The notes beneath the pieces were generated by a model. That model worked only from the letters and a program-made list of their open reading frames with translations, did not search any database and was not told where the DNA came from. Position numbers and translations under genes: made by a program. Below are positions 1-10,377 of a DNA stretch of 64,000 nt, in pieces. Position 1 is the first letter of the stretch. Every line of letters starts with the position of its first letter. Source of the DNA: Brachypterus glaber (taxonomy: Eukaryota; Arthropoda; Insecta; Coleoptera; Kateretidae); assembly GCA_958510825.1 (NCBI GenBank), contig OY294050.1:43475249-43539248 (forward strand), in the 5' to 3' direction.

Positions 1-1790
1 AAAAAATGAAAAAAAAATTAAAATATATTTAAAAAAAAAATATTAAAAAAAAAAATTAAAAAAATCTTAATTAATTAATTAACTTATTATTATAATAATA
101 TATAAATGAATGAGAATTATGCGGGAATCATTCACAGTTTTCAAAAAAGTTTCTTTTCTGGAAATAATTATGTTTTAAAAAACAAAAAGTTTTAAAAATA
201 TTTTTTTTTTAACAATTTTTTCAATTTTTTTAAAGTTTTTTGAAATTCTTCTTAAAAATTATTTCTACGTTGCTTAAAAATTGAAACTGTGTCAGTGATT
301 GGTGGGCTCCTTTAAAATTGAAACACGATTGGAGAATTTTTAAAAGTTAAAACTTAAACTAAAACTGGGTAAATTCATCGTAAATATACTTCCACCTTTA
401 ATTACGGTTTTAATGGTTAAAATGTGGAAATAAAATAATTGTGGTTGTGAAGAGGTGTTATTTAATTATAGCAAATCAAATCAACAACATAACTCACAAC
501 ATAACTCAACAAAATAACTAAAATTTTAATTTAAATGTGACAACTATTATATTTTTGACTGTATTTTTCCCATATCTGCTTAAAATCAAAGTTAATTAAT
601 TCAACAGCCTGTTCGCTGTAAAATCCAAGGCCCACTATATTTTTGTCACAAAAATCTTTAATGTGAAAAACACGCAGTGGGAGTTACTAGAGTATTTGAA
701 AAAAAAGCTCTTTTTAAAATCGTCTATACTTTTTATATAGTGTAATGTTACTCTAAGACTAAGATTAATAATATAATAGTCATATTTACATTATAATTTT
801 AGTTATTATGTTGAGTTATATTGTGAATTAATATGTTTATATTTTTTAATATATGTTTTTGTTGTTATAAATAAATAAAATCCATAATTTTTTTAATAAA
901 CTTTTAAAAATTGATTACCTTAGTGTCCCTAATATTAGAATATTACATACAATATATCATGTAGTTGGCTTTGAGATATTTCTAATTTCAGAAAAGATAC
1001 AAGATAGCAACTCTCGTATATGGTTTAAGTATCGTTAAATTTTATAAAAACAGTAGTCAAATATATATTATAATAAAAACAAAATTTTAGAAATTTTCTT
1101 TAAAAAATTTTTTTTTTGAAAAACGGCCAAGTGTAAGATTTTGATTCTGGCCTTGAAACACTCAGAATAGTCTAAAAAAACAATTCTATTTATAAAATAG
1201 GGGGTATTCGGATTTTTGATTTAAACTGATTTGGGAAGCACCGTGTTTAGATTTATAGTTATTAAAATAAATACAGTTTAATAATATTCTTTGAATATTC
1301 GGGTTATGTTGTTGATTTGATTTGCTATTAATAAATAACACCTCTTCACAACCACAATTATTTTATTTCCACATTTTAACCATTAAAACCGTAATTAAAG
1401 GTGGAAGTATATTTACGATGAATTTACCCAGTTTTAACTTTTAAAAATTCTTTAATCGTGTTTCAATTTTAAAGGAGCCCACCAATCACTGACACAGTTT
1501 CAATTTTTAAGCAACGTAGAAATCATTTTTGAGAAGAATTTCAAAAAACTTTTAAAAAATCGAAAAAAGTATCTCTCAAAAAAAAATATTTTAAAAACTT
1601 TTTGTTTTTCAAAACATAATTATTTCCAGAAAACAAACTTTTTTGAAAACTGTGAATGATTCTCGCATAATTATCATTCATTAATTATTAATAATAAGTT
1701 AATTAATTAAGATTTTTATTTTTTTTTTAATATATTTTTTTTTTAAATATATTTTCGTTTTTATTTTTTTACTTCTATATTTTAGAATTA
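1..1790. mobile_element. Long inverted-repeat (foldback-type) element, left end cut by window
   Basis: The first ~500 bases reappear as reverse complement at about 1304-1760, around an ~800-base spacer. Matching landmarks are the 460-495 stretch with its mirror at 1305-1340, and the block around 300-330 with its mirror at 1465-1490. There is no coding capacity. The arms end in A/T-rich tracts, so the exact termini are unclear and the element may start before base 1. A 40-base segment (1205-1248) recurs directly at 1876-1916. Probably a non-autonomous TIR DNA element; the superfamily is not determinable. Confidence 0.75.
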
Positions 1791-1834
1791 TAAAATTAAA
1801 ATTATTTAAACATGATTTTTTGTTTTAATGAATC

Positions 1835-1875
1835 TAGGGAACGTTCAAGTATTACGTAACGTGGGGGTCATTCGT
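1835..1875 (+). mobile_element. One-end fragment of a GGGAACGTTCAAG MITE
   Basis: Contains the terminal motif GGGAACGTTCAAGTATTACG seen at the left end of the complete element at 42404-42561 and, inverted, at 52229-52325. Only the terminus is present, joined to a copy of the 1205-1248 segment. Confidence 0.5.
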
Positions 1876-1919
1876 ATTCGGATTTTTGATTTAAACTGAT
1901 TTGGGGAGCACCGTGTAAA

Positions 1920-2478
1920 ATAATAATCTAAAATAATAATCTGTCAAAAGTTTATGAAAAATATGCACAAAGCAAAGCGAAACCTGAAACCAAAGAACAA
2001 AGCACCACATTTGCAGCAAGTGCCTTTTTAAATTAAAAACTTTAAATTAACTTTTAATTTTCTGAAGAAAATGTTCTATAAAAAAGTTAGGAATTTTAAA
2101 TGAGGGAGCCCCATATTTGCTGCTAGTACCTTATATTTAAATTAAAAAACTCTAATTAATTAATGGTTTGCCATTAGCTTTTCTATCTAAAAAGCTATTC
2201 ATTAAATCACAACCGAAAATGAATTTAACGGGGAAAAAGCATTTGCATATTAAACATTTTTACTTTCTGTTTATTTTAGGGATGCTTCATAATTTAATTA
2301 AGGGATGGGTGGTGCAATCATGATTTGATTGATGTTTGTCCCTAGTCTTAACTTCCACGAATAAATTTTACAAAATAATTCAGTGTCCGTTGTATAAATA
2401 CCAAGTTTACGCTGTTTTAACAAAAAAAAACAAACATTCATTACACAGGCTTCTTGGAAGTTTTTAGTTATTTCTTAC
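1920..2478. other. No gene; short degenerate direct repeat
   Basis: A/T-rich sequence. A block with CATTTGCAGCAAGTGCC near 2008 recurs in diverged form near 2110. Nothing coding or RNA-like was recognised. Confidence 0.5.
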
Positions 2479-2481
2479 TAA

Positions 2482-3158
2482 GGGGCTGTCCATATATTAC
2501 GTAACGCGCCTAGGGGGGGGGTCAGAGAAATTGTTACAGTTTGTGACAGGGGGGAGAGGGGGTCTAGGTAAACGTTACGTAACGGAATTTAATAAATTTA
2601 ATGTTTATTTCCTAAGCTTGGCGGATGTATTTTTATTTCAACATAAATTACTATTTAGTGGCCCATAATTCCATTTTTCACACGAAACTATGCATATTTA
2701 AATAATATTGTAATCAGTAAAAAAACTGTTGACATTGATATTAAAAAAAATCTTACGGCCCTGTTCTTGCGTGATCTTGCCGATGAATCATCGGCGAGAA
2801 TACATTTTCGCGCGGAATGTGTACTCACAAAACACCAATGTGTGTACTATTTTGTGTACCTGTGCATAAACAATATACGTGTTATATGTGACACTCAGTG
2901 TAAAAAGAGGTACCTAGTATTTTTTCCCTATGTGATATTGATTATGAATATTTTTTTAAACTTTGAGTGATTTTTTCGTGTAAATTTTTTCTTAGGTTAT
3001 GTTATACTATACTTTAGGTTCATGTTTGTTTTGTCGAGAAAAACGAATCAATAGTGAGAATACAGTTAAATTTATTGCGAAACAAAAATTTTATACTGTT
3101 ACGCGTTACACAGGGGGGGGTTGGTAAAAATTGCGTTACGTAATATATGGACAGCCCC
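2482..3158. mobile_element. PIF/Harbinger-like MITE (GGGGCTGTCCAT termini)
   Basis: The terminal inverted repeats begin GGGGCTGTCCATATATTACG and end with the matching complement. Both sides are flanked by TAA (2479-2481 and 3159-3161), a TWA-type target duplication typical of PIF/Harbinger. G-runs lie just inside both ends. No transposase is present; the short ORF at 2767-2970 is incidental. A half copy lies inverted at 54272-54512. The superfamily call rests on the target duplication and TIR style only. Confidence 0.8.
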
Positions 3159-3161
3159 TAA

Positions 3162-4075
3162 AGTGCAAGGAGTTAGTATTCTCCAGGAGGGCATGCGCGA
3201 CACACTATCAAATGCCAAAGGATGGTTTGGTGCAAATCACCTAGCACTCAACGAAACCAAAACTGTCGAAGTGCTGTTTACCCACAGACCGACAATTTTT
3301 TTTGAAAATCCTGACAAGGCAAAGTTTTTGGGCGTATATTTAGACCCAAAACTCAGCTGGTCTCAACATATTGAATATTTGGCAAAGAAATTAAATAAAA
3401 ATGTGTATTTAATTAGGCAGCTTTCTGGTACAGTAAGCTTGAATATACTCTTAACAGTATAGCATGCGCACTTCTCAGCTCAGATGGTATATGGTCTGAT
3501 AAGCTGGGGTCATGCCTCTTGTATGTCAAGAATATTTGGACTTCAAAAAAATGTCATCAGGATGATGTCAGAAGCAAATTTATTGAATATAAAGTTTTAA
3601 CTTTGCCATCACTATATATTTTACATTGCTTAATTTATATACATGAAAATATTCACTTATACAACATAAATAGTTCTTATCATAATTACGGCACTACCAC
3701 TCAAAATAAAATAAGAATTGAATTTCTGAGGCTTCGCTCCAGTAGAAATGGCACAAACTACTATGGCATTGCCTATTACAATCATTTACCAAAAAATATT
3801 AAAGATTTGCCTTTGAACCCATTTAAAACCTGGATCAAAAAATGGCTACTTTCTCAGGCCTTTTACAGCGCAGAGGAGTTTCTGCAGAAGGTGGTGCCTC
3901 AGGAACTAGGGGAATTGTGAGACTTTTGTGACTTATTTTTGTAAAAGCGCTAAATCCTTCATTTCCCAAAGAATAAGTTTAGCCATTCAAAGAGAAAATG
4001 CGGCCTCGCTTCTAGGTACCATCAAGGACGAAGAAGGCTTGGATGAAATTTTTTACTTAATTTTTTATATATTTG
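3162..4075 (+). pseudogene. LINE (non-LTR) reverse transcriptase, C-terminal fragment
   Basis: Degraded 3' end of a non-LTR retrotransposon ORF2. The first open stretch (to 3462) carries the post-palm motif KFLGVYLDPKLSWSQHIEYL typical of Jockey/CR1-type RT thumb regions. The reading frame then shifts at least twice; the later stretch at about 3595-3920 holds the conserved tail around RNGTNYYGIAYYNHLP. The catalytic palm is missing and the copy is dead. The left border coincides with the MITE at 2482-3158, which may have inserted into or beside it. A further open stretch at 3958-4075 has an ISLAIQR...LLGT peptide resembling the insert at 6469-6650, so it may belong to a different element. Confidence 0.75.
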
Positions 4076-4123
4076 TTTTTTATTTTTAATTGTTCATTTA
4101 TATTTATGTATTTTAATAATCTA

Positions 4124-5014
4124 CACTGTAAAAACTGCATGTAAAATAATGTAAAAATACATGTATTTACATAGTACGGAATAGTAAATTTACTATTCTG
4201 GACTATGCATAATTCATGAATTTATGTAAAAGAATGTAAAAGAATGTAAAAGAATATAAAAGAATGTAAAAGAATGTAAAAGAATGTAAAAGAATGTAAA
4301 AGAATGTAAAATAATTGTAAAAAATATATTTACATTGATTTACATATTTTTACATGATTTTACAATGTAGGGCTATGTTATTTTAAGACGCGCGTGCGCT
4401 TTGGACAATAACCAAGAAAGCGTCGCATCATGAGACGGACCGTTTAATAATGTTATTGTTAGAGAGATAGCGACGCATATTTTAATGCTTTATTTGTGGC
4501 CTAAAATTTACATTCATTATAAATTACGATCTTTATCAACCAATAAATCTTTAAAGAAAGATGTAAGCAGTTTATACTCGTTTTAAGGGTGCAAATCGTT
4601 TGGTTTATTAAACCAAATGAACTTTACGCTACGATATTTCAAAAAAGCTTTGACACAGAGACTTGTTATTTGGAACAAACATTTTCTAAGTAATAAATAT
4701 TTTTTTTCAAATTTCAAGTCTCTATGTCAAAGGGTTCTTGAAATATCGTAGTGTTTAAGTTGTTTTAAAAGCACTTTTAATATGACTGTATGTAAAAGTT
4801 TATGCAAAATATTATCATTCTGGACTATGTAATTTTTACCGTTCCGGTCTATGCAAAATATTATCATTATGGACTTTGTAATTTTTACTGTTCCGGTCTA
4901 TGGCAACATATTATCATTTACGGACTATGTAATTTTTACCATTCCGGTCTATGGCACATATTACCATTTACGGACTATGTAATAATAATAATAATGTAAT
5001 TTATTTTTACCGTG
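4124..5014 (+). mobile_element. TA-flanked MITE with CACTGTAAAA termini and internal tandem repeats
   Basis: Begins CACTGTAAAAACTGCATG and ends in TTTTTACCGTG, flanked by TA on both sides. Near the left end are about nine copies of a 10-base TGTAAAAGAA repeat (4222-4310). Near the right end is an array of roughly 57-base units containing TTCCGGTCTATG (4800-4985). A nearly same-length copy lies inverted at 54887-55767 and a fragment at 57595-57695. The 65-aa ORF at 4802-4999 is only a translation of the array. The TA duplication suits Tc1/mariner, but no transposase is seen. Confidence 0.8.
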
Positions 5015-5346
5015 TACATCTAGTATTTACTTTAGATAACTAACTCTCAATTTATATGATAGGTCCTTGATAAAAAGACTTAATTGAACTATAGAGACAT
5101 ACTCCGATAACACGTATTCCCTTTGCAATTACACTAGGGAAAACGACGCAAAGCACACCGCTTGGGGTTGACAGCTTTTTGCATTTCGTTAACAGACCCA
5201 TCAAGAAAGTACAACAATCTCAGTTTGCCCCAAAAAAAATACAAAGGTTTGAAAAATTGGTACAGATGTAGTTTAGACATTCCTAATTAATAAATGAAGA
5301 CCAAAAGTAATAAGCAAGGAACAGAATTGCGATAACAATAAATCAA

Positions 5347-7080
5347 TTTTCAATAGTTTACTACTTTGTAGAGATTTTGTTCTTCTTCATGAAAACGATA
5401 AAACCAAAAAATTGGCATTAGTATCAATTGATCTAAGACAAGCATTTGATAGAGTGCCTCACGAGATATTATGGAAAATTATGTCAAAAATGGGTATTGA
5501 TTGGACTTTTATAAGTGCTCTTCAAAATATTTATGAAATTGCTTCCTCTAAAGTAATGGTCAATGGTTTCCTATCTCCAATTTTTAACATTCATTCATCT
5601 GTTAGACAAGGTTGCCCTATGTCTATGTATCTTTTTAGTATTTATTTGGAACCCTTTCTAGCCTTAATAAAATTAGTTTTAGCAGGAATACAAATAAATG
5701 GTTTAAATGAAAAAGTCAGTGCTTATGCCGATGATGTATATGTACATATAAGGAAAAAAATTGATTTGATCAATATACAAAAAGTTATTTACATCTTCGA
5801 AAAGGGTGCAAATGCCTGTGTTAATTTCAAAAAGTCAGGTTTACTTACATTTGGTAACTGGGAAGGAAAAGATACTAATTTCAAAAAAGTAGATGATATA
5901 AAGATTTTAGGTATGTTTATTAATAGTAATTTTGAAATAATGTGTAAAAATAACTGGGATAAAATTATTAAAAACATACAGTATTCTCTGAGCATTGATA
6001 GGTTTAGGAAACTTGACATTATTAGGAAAGTATGGTACATTAATACATACCTTTTATCAAAAATTTGGTATTTGACACATGTGCTTCCCTTAAGCAAAAA
6101 TTTAAGCCAAAAGTTACTTCTAAGTATTGGGAAATTTTTATGGCATGGGAATCTATACAGAATAAGCAGAGATCAGTTATACCTCAAACCTAAAATAGGA
6201 GGCCTAGGTTTATTTAACATTGAATTAAAAGCAATAGCCATTTTTATCAATACCCATATTATGTCTGAAACCCCCGATTGTTTGGCTATCAAAGCTACAT
6301 CATTAGAAGGAATTTTTGAGACAAAAAATATTCCTCACAAATTATTTAAAACAATAAAAAAAATTGGCAATGATCATAACCTTAATAAAGATTTTAGTGG
6401 AAAAGCCAAAGATATATATACTCTTTTACTGGAAAAAGTTTTTAAAAAACCAAATATTGAATTAAAATGAGATAACTCCATACGAAGGCTTATACTTTAG
6501 GCAAAAAATAAGTATAGCAGTACAGAGAGGTAACGTCATCAGCGTTTTAGGTACATTTGGCGATACAAGTGGAGGCGTTGACATAAATTTAGGTTAAGTA
6601 TTTTATTTATTTTTAATTTATTTAGATTTAAGTTTTTATTGTAAGCAATAATTGAATTAAAATTTACTACGATAAACTGGGGATTTATTTGGTATATTTG
6701 TAATAATAGGTTGATCAGCACCAAGTGGAGATCAGCTGTAAATGATGTATACTGAGGAAAAACTAGTTAAACATAATTTACAGCGCAATATTAGTTGTTC
6801 GCGATGTGGCTCAATGGACACCTTATTTCATAAAATAAAAGATTGTACTTCGTCGAATTTATTTGGGAATGGATTTCAAAAAAAAATTCAAAACAAATTG
6901 CATATTTCTATGAATGGAGTGGTTACTGTATTAGATATATTTAATGTTAATTGTCATTCCAAAGAAGAGAAAAACACATTTGCTTGAATAACTGTGATCG
7001 AGATCCATTCTCATATTGGAGTTTTGATAAATCAAAATTAAAAAATTATTATGTCTACTCCAAAGTTTTTTATTGAAGCA
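5347..7080 (+). pseudogene. LINE reverse transcriptase with C-terminal zinc-finger (zf-RVT-like) region, interrupted
   Basis: A 352-codon open frame from 5412 covers the RT palm and thumb. Motif A is SIDLRQAFDRVPHEIL, the fingers/palm motif is VRQGCPMSMYLF, and the catalytic box is YADD (about residues 105-108). Further on is the conserved KILGMFI block and FLWHGNLYRISRDQ/GGLGLFN, features of L1/Tx1- or I-like LINEs with a zf-RVT tail. The frame ends at 6470 only because a 195-base unit has been added (see 6469-6650). The same frame resumes at 6664, shifts near 6740, and continues with a C-x2-C...H...C motif (6800-6852). The 5' part, with any endonuclease, is absent. The likely final ~37 codons lie at 7721-7839, beyond a second insertion. 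Confidence 0.8.
6469..6650 (+). mobile_element. Short retro-insert with 13-bp target duplication inside the LINE
   Basis: The 13-mer ATTGAATTAAAAT occurs at 6456-6468 and again at 6651-6663, so the intervening 182 bases look like an insertion with target-site duplication. The insert begins with a short coding-like stretch (6490-6595) containing ISIAVQRGN...VLGTFGD and a stop, then an A/T-rich tail. Removing one repeat unit (195 bases) keeps the LINE frame. It looks like the 5'-truncated 3' end of some retroelement. I do not recognise the family. Confidence 0.7.
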
Positions 7081-7090
7081 TTTTATTTAT

Positions 7091-7712
7091 AAAAAATAGC
7101 TACAATTGTTTCAACCCTTGAATTTAGGGTCATCTTCAGGCTAGAAGTACAAAAACATGTAAGGAAATTACCTAATTACAAATTGGTTAAGCTTACCTAA
7201 AATAGTCAAAAAATTTAAAAACAAACAACACGGACTACATTATAAACATACACATAGCTTACTGATAAAAATTTTTAAAAATAAGTTTAGGTACAGACAT
7301 CTATTGGACATTTAAATAAATTACTTAAAATTTGTTAAAATAATAAAAATATTTTTAGTATTGATATCTACAGATAAGAGAAATTGATTAATTTTTTTAA
7401 TTAAGAATGAAATCGAACGTATAGATGGCCTAGTTTAAAAACAATAAAACAAATAAATTAATTTAAATATTAAAAAATTAAAAAATAATTCTATGAATTA
7501 CTATTTATTTAATAGGGGTTTGAGGAAATTTGGATTGGAGTTTAGGATGTTATGGAATATACATAGATGTTGGAACTCTGTTTGTTCATTGATTAATTTG
7601 TTGCTAAAAAATTTATTATGGTAGGTACTAGTAAATTGTTCTAGTAAGTCTGTTATTCTATTGTTACTGGAAATATATAAAATGTTTGGTTTTGCTTGGT
7701 TTTGTACTGCAC
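7091..7712 (-). mobile_element. Penelope-like element 3' fragment with hammerhead-like motif
   Basis: Flanked by TTATTTAT at 7083-7090 and 7713-7720, a possible 8-bp target duplication, though A/T-rich. On the minus strand it starts with an open frame (about 7722 down to the stop at 7501) encoding a ~70-aa tail with EQTEFQHLCIFHNILNSNPN, then ~370 bases of A/T-rich sequence, then CTGAAGA-stem-GAAAC at 7139-7108. That last motif is the hammerhead-like signature found in PLE terminal repeats. The host LINE reading frame appears to resume after the right repeat. Confidence 0.6.
7108..7139 (-). ncRNA. Hammerhead-ribozyme-like core in PLE terminal sequence
   Basis: The minus strand reads CTGAAGA, then a stem ACCCT/AGGGT, then GAAAC. 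This is the CUGANGA...GAAA core of hammerhead motifs described in PLE terminal repeats. One or two extra bases lie between the core and stem II compared with a textbook hammerhead, and no clear stem III is seen, so catalytic activity is doubtful. Confidence 0.45.
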
Positions 7713-7720
7713 TTATTTAT

Positions 7721-7842
7721 TTTAATCTGGAAGTAGGTTTAGATATAGATACCTTTATTCAAATGTTAAGAGAGGATAGATTGCAAAAGATTAAGAATAA
7801 ATATATAAAGTATTTTGACAATAAAATATGCTGTTTCTAATA
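7721..7842 (+). pseudogene. Probable C-terminal end of the interrupted LINE ORF
   Basis: A 37-codon open stretch with VGLDIDTFIQMLREDRLQ, ending in a stop at about 7839, directly follows the right copy of the putative TTATTTAT duplication. Its position and hydrophilic character suit the end of the LINE ORF begun at 5347. This is inferred from position and not from a recognised domain. Confidence 0.4.
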
Positions 7843-7895
7843 TACATAGTAATATAAACTTAATATATTTGTTAGTTAGATAACTTAGATAAGTT

Positions 7896-8873
7896 ATGGG
7901 TCCCATTTTATTGTTTTGGGTCCCATTTTATGTTTTGGGTCCCATTTTATTCCTCATTTATATAAACGAATTGGCAAACTTGGACATAAAAGGAGTAATC
8001 ATATCATATGCAGACGACACTGTGATTCTGTTTGATGGTGACTCCTGGGAGGATGTTCTTATAAATGCTGAGACTGGTATGCAAACAATTAAACATTGGT
8101 TAGACAGTAGTCTACTTAGCCTGAATATTTTAAAAACAAAGTTTATAAACTTTTCCATAACAAATGCTGGTCAACCTGAAATTCAGTCACTAAAAATTCA
8201 CGAAGATAGCTGCGAATCTTTTCAAACATGTTCCTGCAACTTAATAAATAAAACATCTTCTATTAGGTATCTTGGAGTTACGGTTGATCAGCATTTGAAA
8301 TGGAATGATCACATTAGTTCCCTAGCTGCCCGTCTTAGATCACTTATACCCAGATTCTACCATCTTAGAGACATATTGGATAGGAAAAACATGTTTATTC
8401 TGTACAGCGCCTTGGCCGAATCTATTTTGCGTTACTGCATCGTAGCCTGGGGTGGTTGCTGCAGTAGTACATTAGACTCCCTTCAGGTTTTACAAAACAG
8501 TATTTTAAAAGTTATTTTGAGCAAAAAAAGAAGATATCCAACAGAACTCCTTTTAAGAGAGGCTGATATCTTGTCTGTTTCTCAATTATATATATTACAA
8601 AGTTTAACCCGTATTTTTGAAAAAAAAGAATTTAAGAATTCAACTGGAAATAATAACACAAACACAGAAGTACCACTTATTATTCCCCTTTTTAAAAAGT
8701 ATCATACGCAACGAAGTTTTCTATATTTTGGACCAAAATTTTTCAACTTATTGCCATTGCAAATTAAAGTAAGTAAAGGAATTAAATTAAAGAAACTCTT
8801 GAAAATATTTATTAAAGATAATAATAACAAATTTCAAAAAGTACTATCGTTCACAACATATACTAAAAATTAA
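7896..8873 (+). pseudogene. 5'-truncated Jockey/CR1-type LINE reverse transcriptase
   Basis: 325 codons. It starts within the VLGPILFLIYINEL palm motif, has the catalytic ISYADDT box (about residues 37-42), the SIRYLGVTVDQHLKW block and a long thumb, and ends in a natural stop. The first ~20 residues are distorted: the 15-base unit TGGGTCCCATTTTAT occurs three times at 7897, 7917 and 7936, probably a slippage or priming artefact at the truncation point. The closest relative in this window is the LINE at 14010-15213. Fingers and endonuclease are missing, so it is not autonomous. Confidence 0.85.
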
Positions 8874-9366
8874 AAAAATATATATATTTTACAAAAAATT
8901 ATTTAATGTTGTTTTCTCTTCCAGTTTTTTTGTTTTTTATTTTATTTTTATTTTTTATTGTTTTTTGATTAATATGTAGTTCTTTTTTTTTTCTTTTTTA
9001 ATTTTAATTTTACTTCCTGTCTCAACTCCCATAATCTTATGACCTGTCTCACTTATTTTTTTTTGTTTAATTACTTTCGTATAATTTATATTTGTTTATT
9101 CAATTTTTTTCTTATACATCTTCTTTTTTGTCACGCACGTAAAATAAACTACAGCAGTACCTACTGTTATTATTGGAGGCAGTATTTTTAGACGGTAATT
9201 ACCTGCACAAACAAGCATCTTTGCTTAGGTGCAGGTTTTTATGCAGCCTGTTAGTGTTGCTTCTTTTAATTTAATTTTTAATTATATAAATTTATATTTT
9301 AATACAAACTCTGTATTGCTGTAAAAAAAATGTAATTATCAATAAATTTGAATTTGAATTTGAATA
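8874..9366 (+). mobile_element. 3' UTR and tail of the preceding LINE, with hairpin
   Basis: T-rich 3' UTR ending in a short TTTGAA-type repeat tail (about 9345-9365). At 9201-9236 a hairpin forms from ACCTGCAC and GTGCAGGT, with an inner AAGC/GCTT pair. A terminal short-repeat tail without poly(A) is usual for Jockey/I/CR1-type LINEs. Confidence 0.6.
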
Positions 9367-9469
9367 TAATGTATTTTGATATTTGTAAAGAAAAATTTTG
9401 AATAAAAGATATTTTTATAAAAAAAAATGAAGCGAGTTTGTGTCCTTGCCAATTAATATATTTGCTGTT

Positions 9470-9712
9470 TAGTGGGATGTGGGACGGCGTATGTGTATTT
9501 ATAGATATAGATTGTCTGCGTTTCGAATAGGGTTTTATCCTTCATCAGTTTTTCGAAAAACAAAAGTGTAAATTGAAATCAAGAGCTTACCTTCAATTGT
9601 TATGGACATTAATTAGCAATATATTTGGTGTTTATTGGGATGTGGGACGGCGTATGTGTTCAAAATTTATAGATTGCCTACGTTTCGGATAAGGTTTTAT
9701 CCTTCATCAGGG
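9470..9712 (-). mobile_element. Tandemly duplicated PLE terminal-repeat segments
   Basis: Two related ~80-base segments, 9473-9548 and 9637-9710, each hold GGGATGTGGGACGGCGTATG and, on the minus strand, CTGATGA-stem-GAAAC (9548-9520 and 9710-9682). The second has a perfect stem GGATAA/TTATCC. A third copy, inverted, is at 12098-12175. They look like PLE pLTR pieces; no ORF of that family is attached. Confidence 0.55.
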
Positions 9713-10377
9713 CTTTCTGAAATTATTAGACATCAAATACATCAAATACAAGGGAACGACCATTATACCATTGGGAAATTATTAAAAATTGAAGCTGGAA
9801 CTCCAAACATTTAGCTTATTTTGTATTTGGACAATGTCACTATAATCTTTCAACGGTACATGTGTTTCGTACCGAAAATTGTTCTAAAATTATTAATTAA
9901 ATGTTTTTATTGGTAGTTCTTGATACGTTCTATGTTAATTTCGATTCTGAAATACAGGGTTATTCACGGAAGTGGCCTATTAAACGTTTATGGAGAACCA
10001 ATAACTTTGAAAGTCTGCTAATTTGCACTTTGGGGTTTTTGAATATGGGCAATCGATTAAAAATGTTTTCATGCTTGTGCCACTTCCGGTTGTACCGGAA
10101 GTGGCACTCAACTTTAATTTTTTAAATGGAACACCCCATATATTTTTTAATTTTTTAAATTTGCATAAAATTTGCTTTATTTTAATGTATAACACGTTAT
10201 GTCCATCTCCAGTAGTTTTTGAGTTATTCAAGTTTTTAGCGAAAAATAAGCAAATTCAAGCACCCCTAAAAACAATAATTTCTCCTTGATTTTTTAAATT
10301 GAAGAAAAGTTGTTTTGTATTTTGCTCAATGATGGTTAAGCGAATCATTCTAAGCTAAAATGGAATCCAAAATTTAT

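Noticed and set aside
2767..2970. 67-aa ORF inside the first MITE
   Set aside because: Lies entirely in a non-autonomous MITE, with no motif and no support from the partial copy at 54272.
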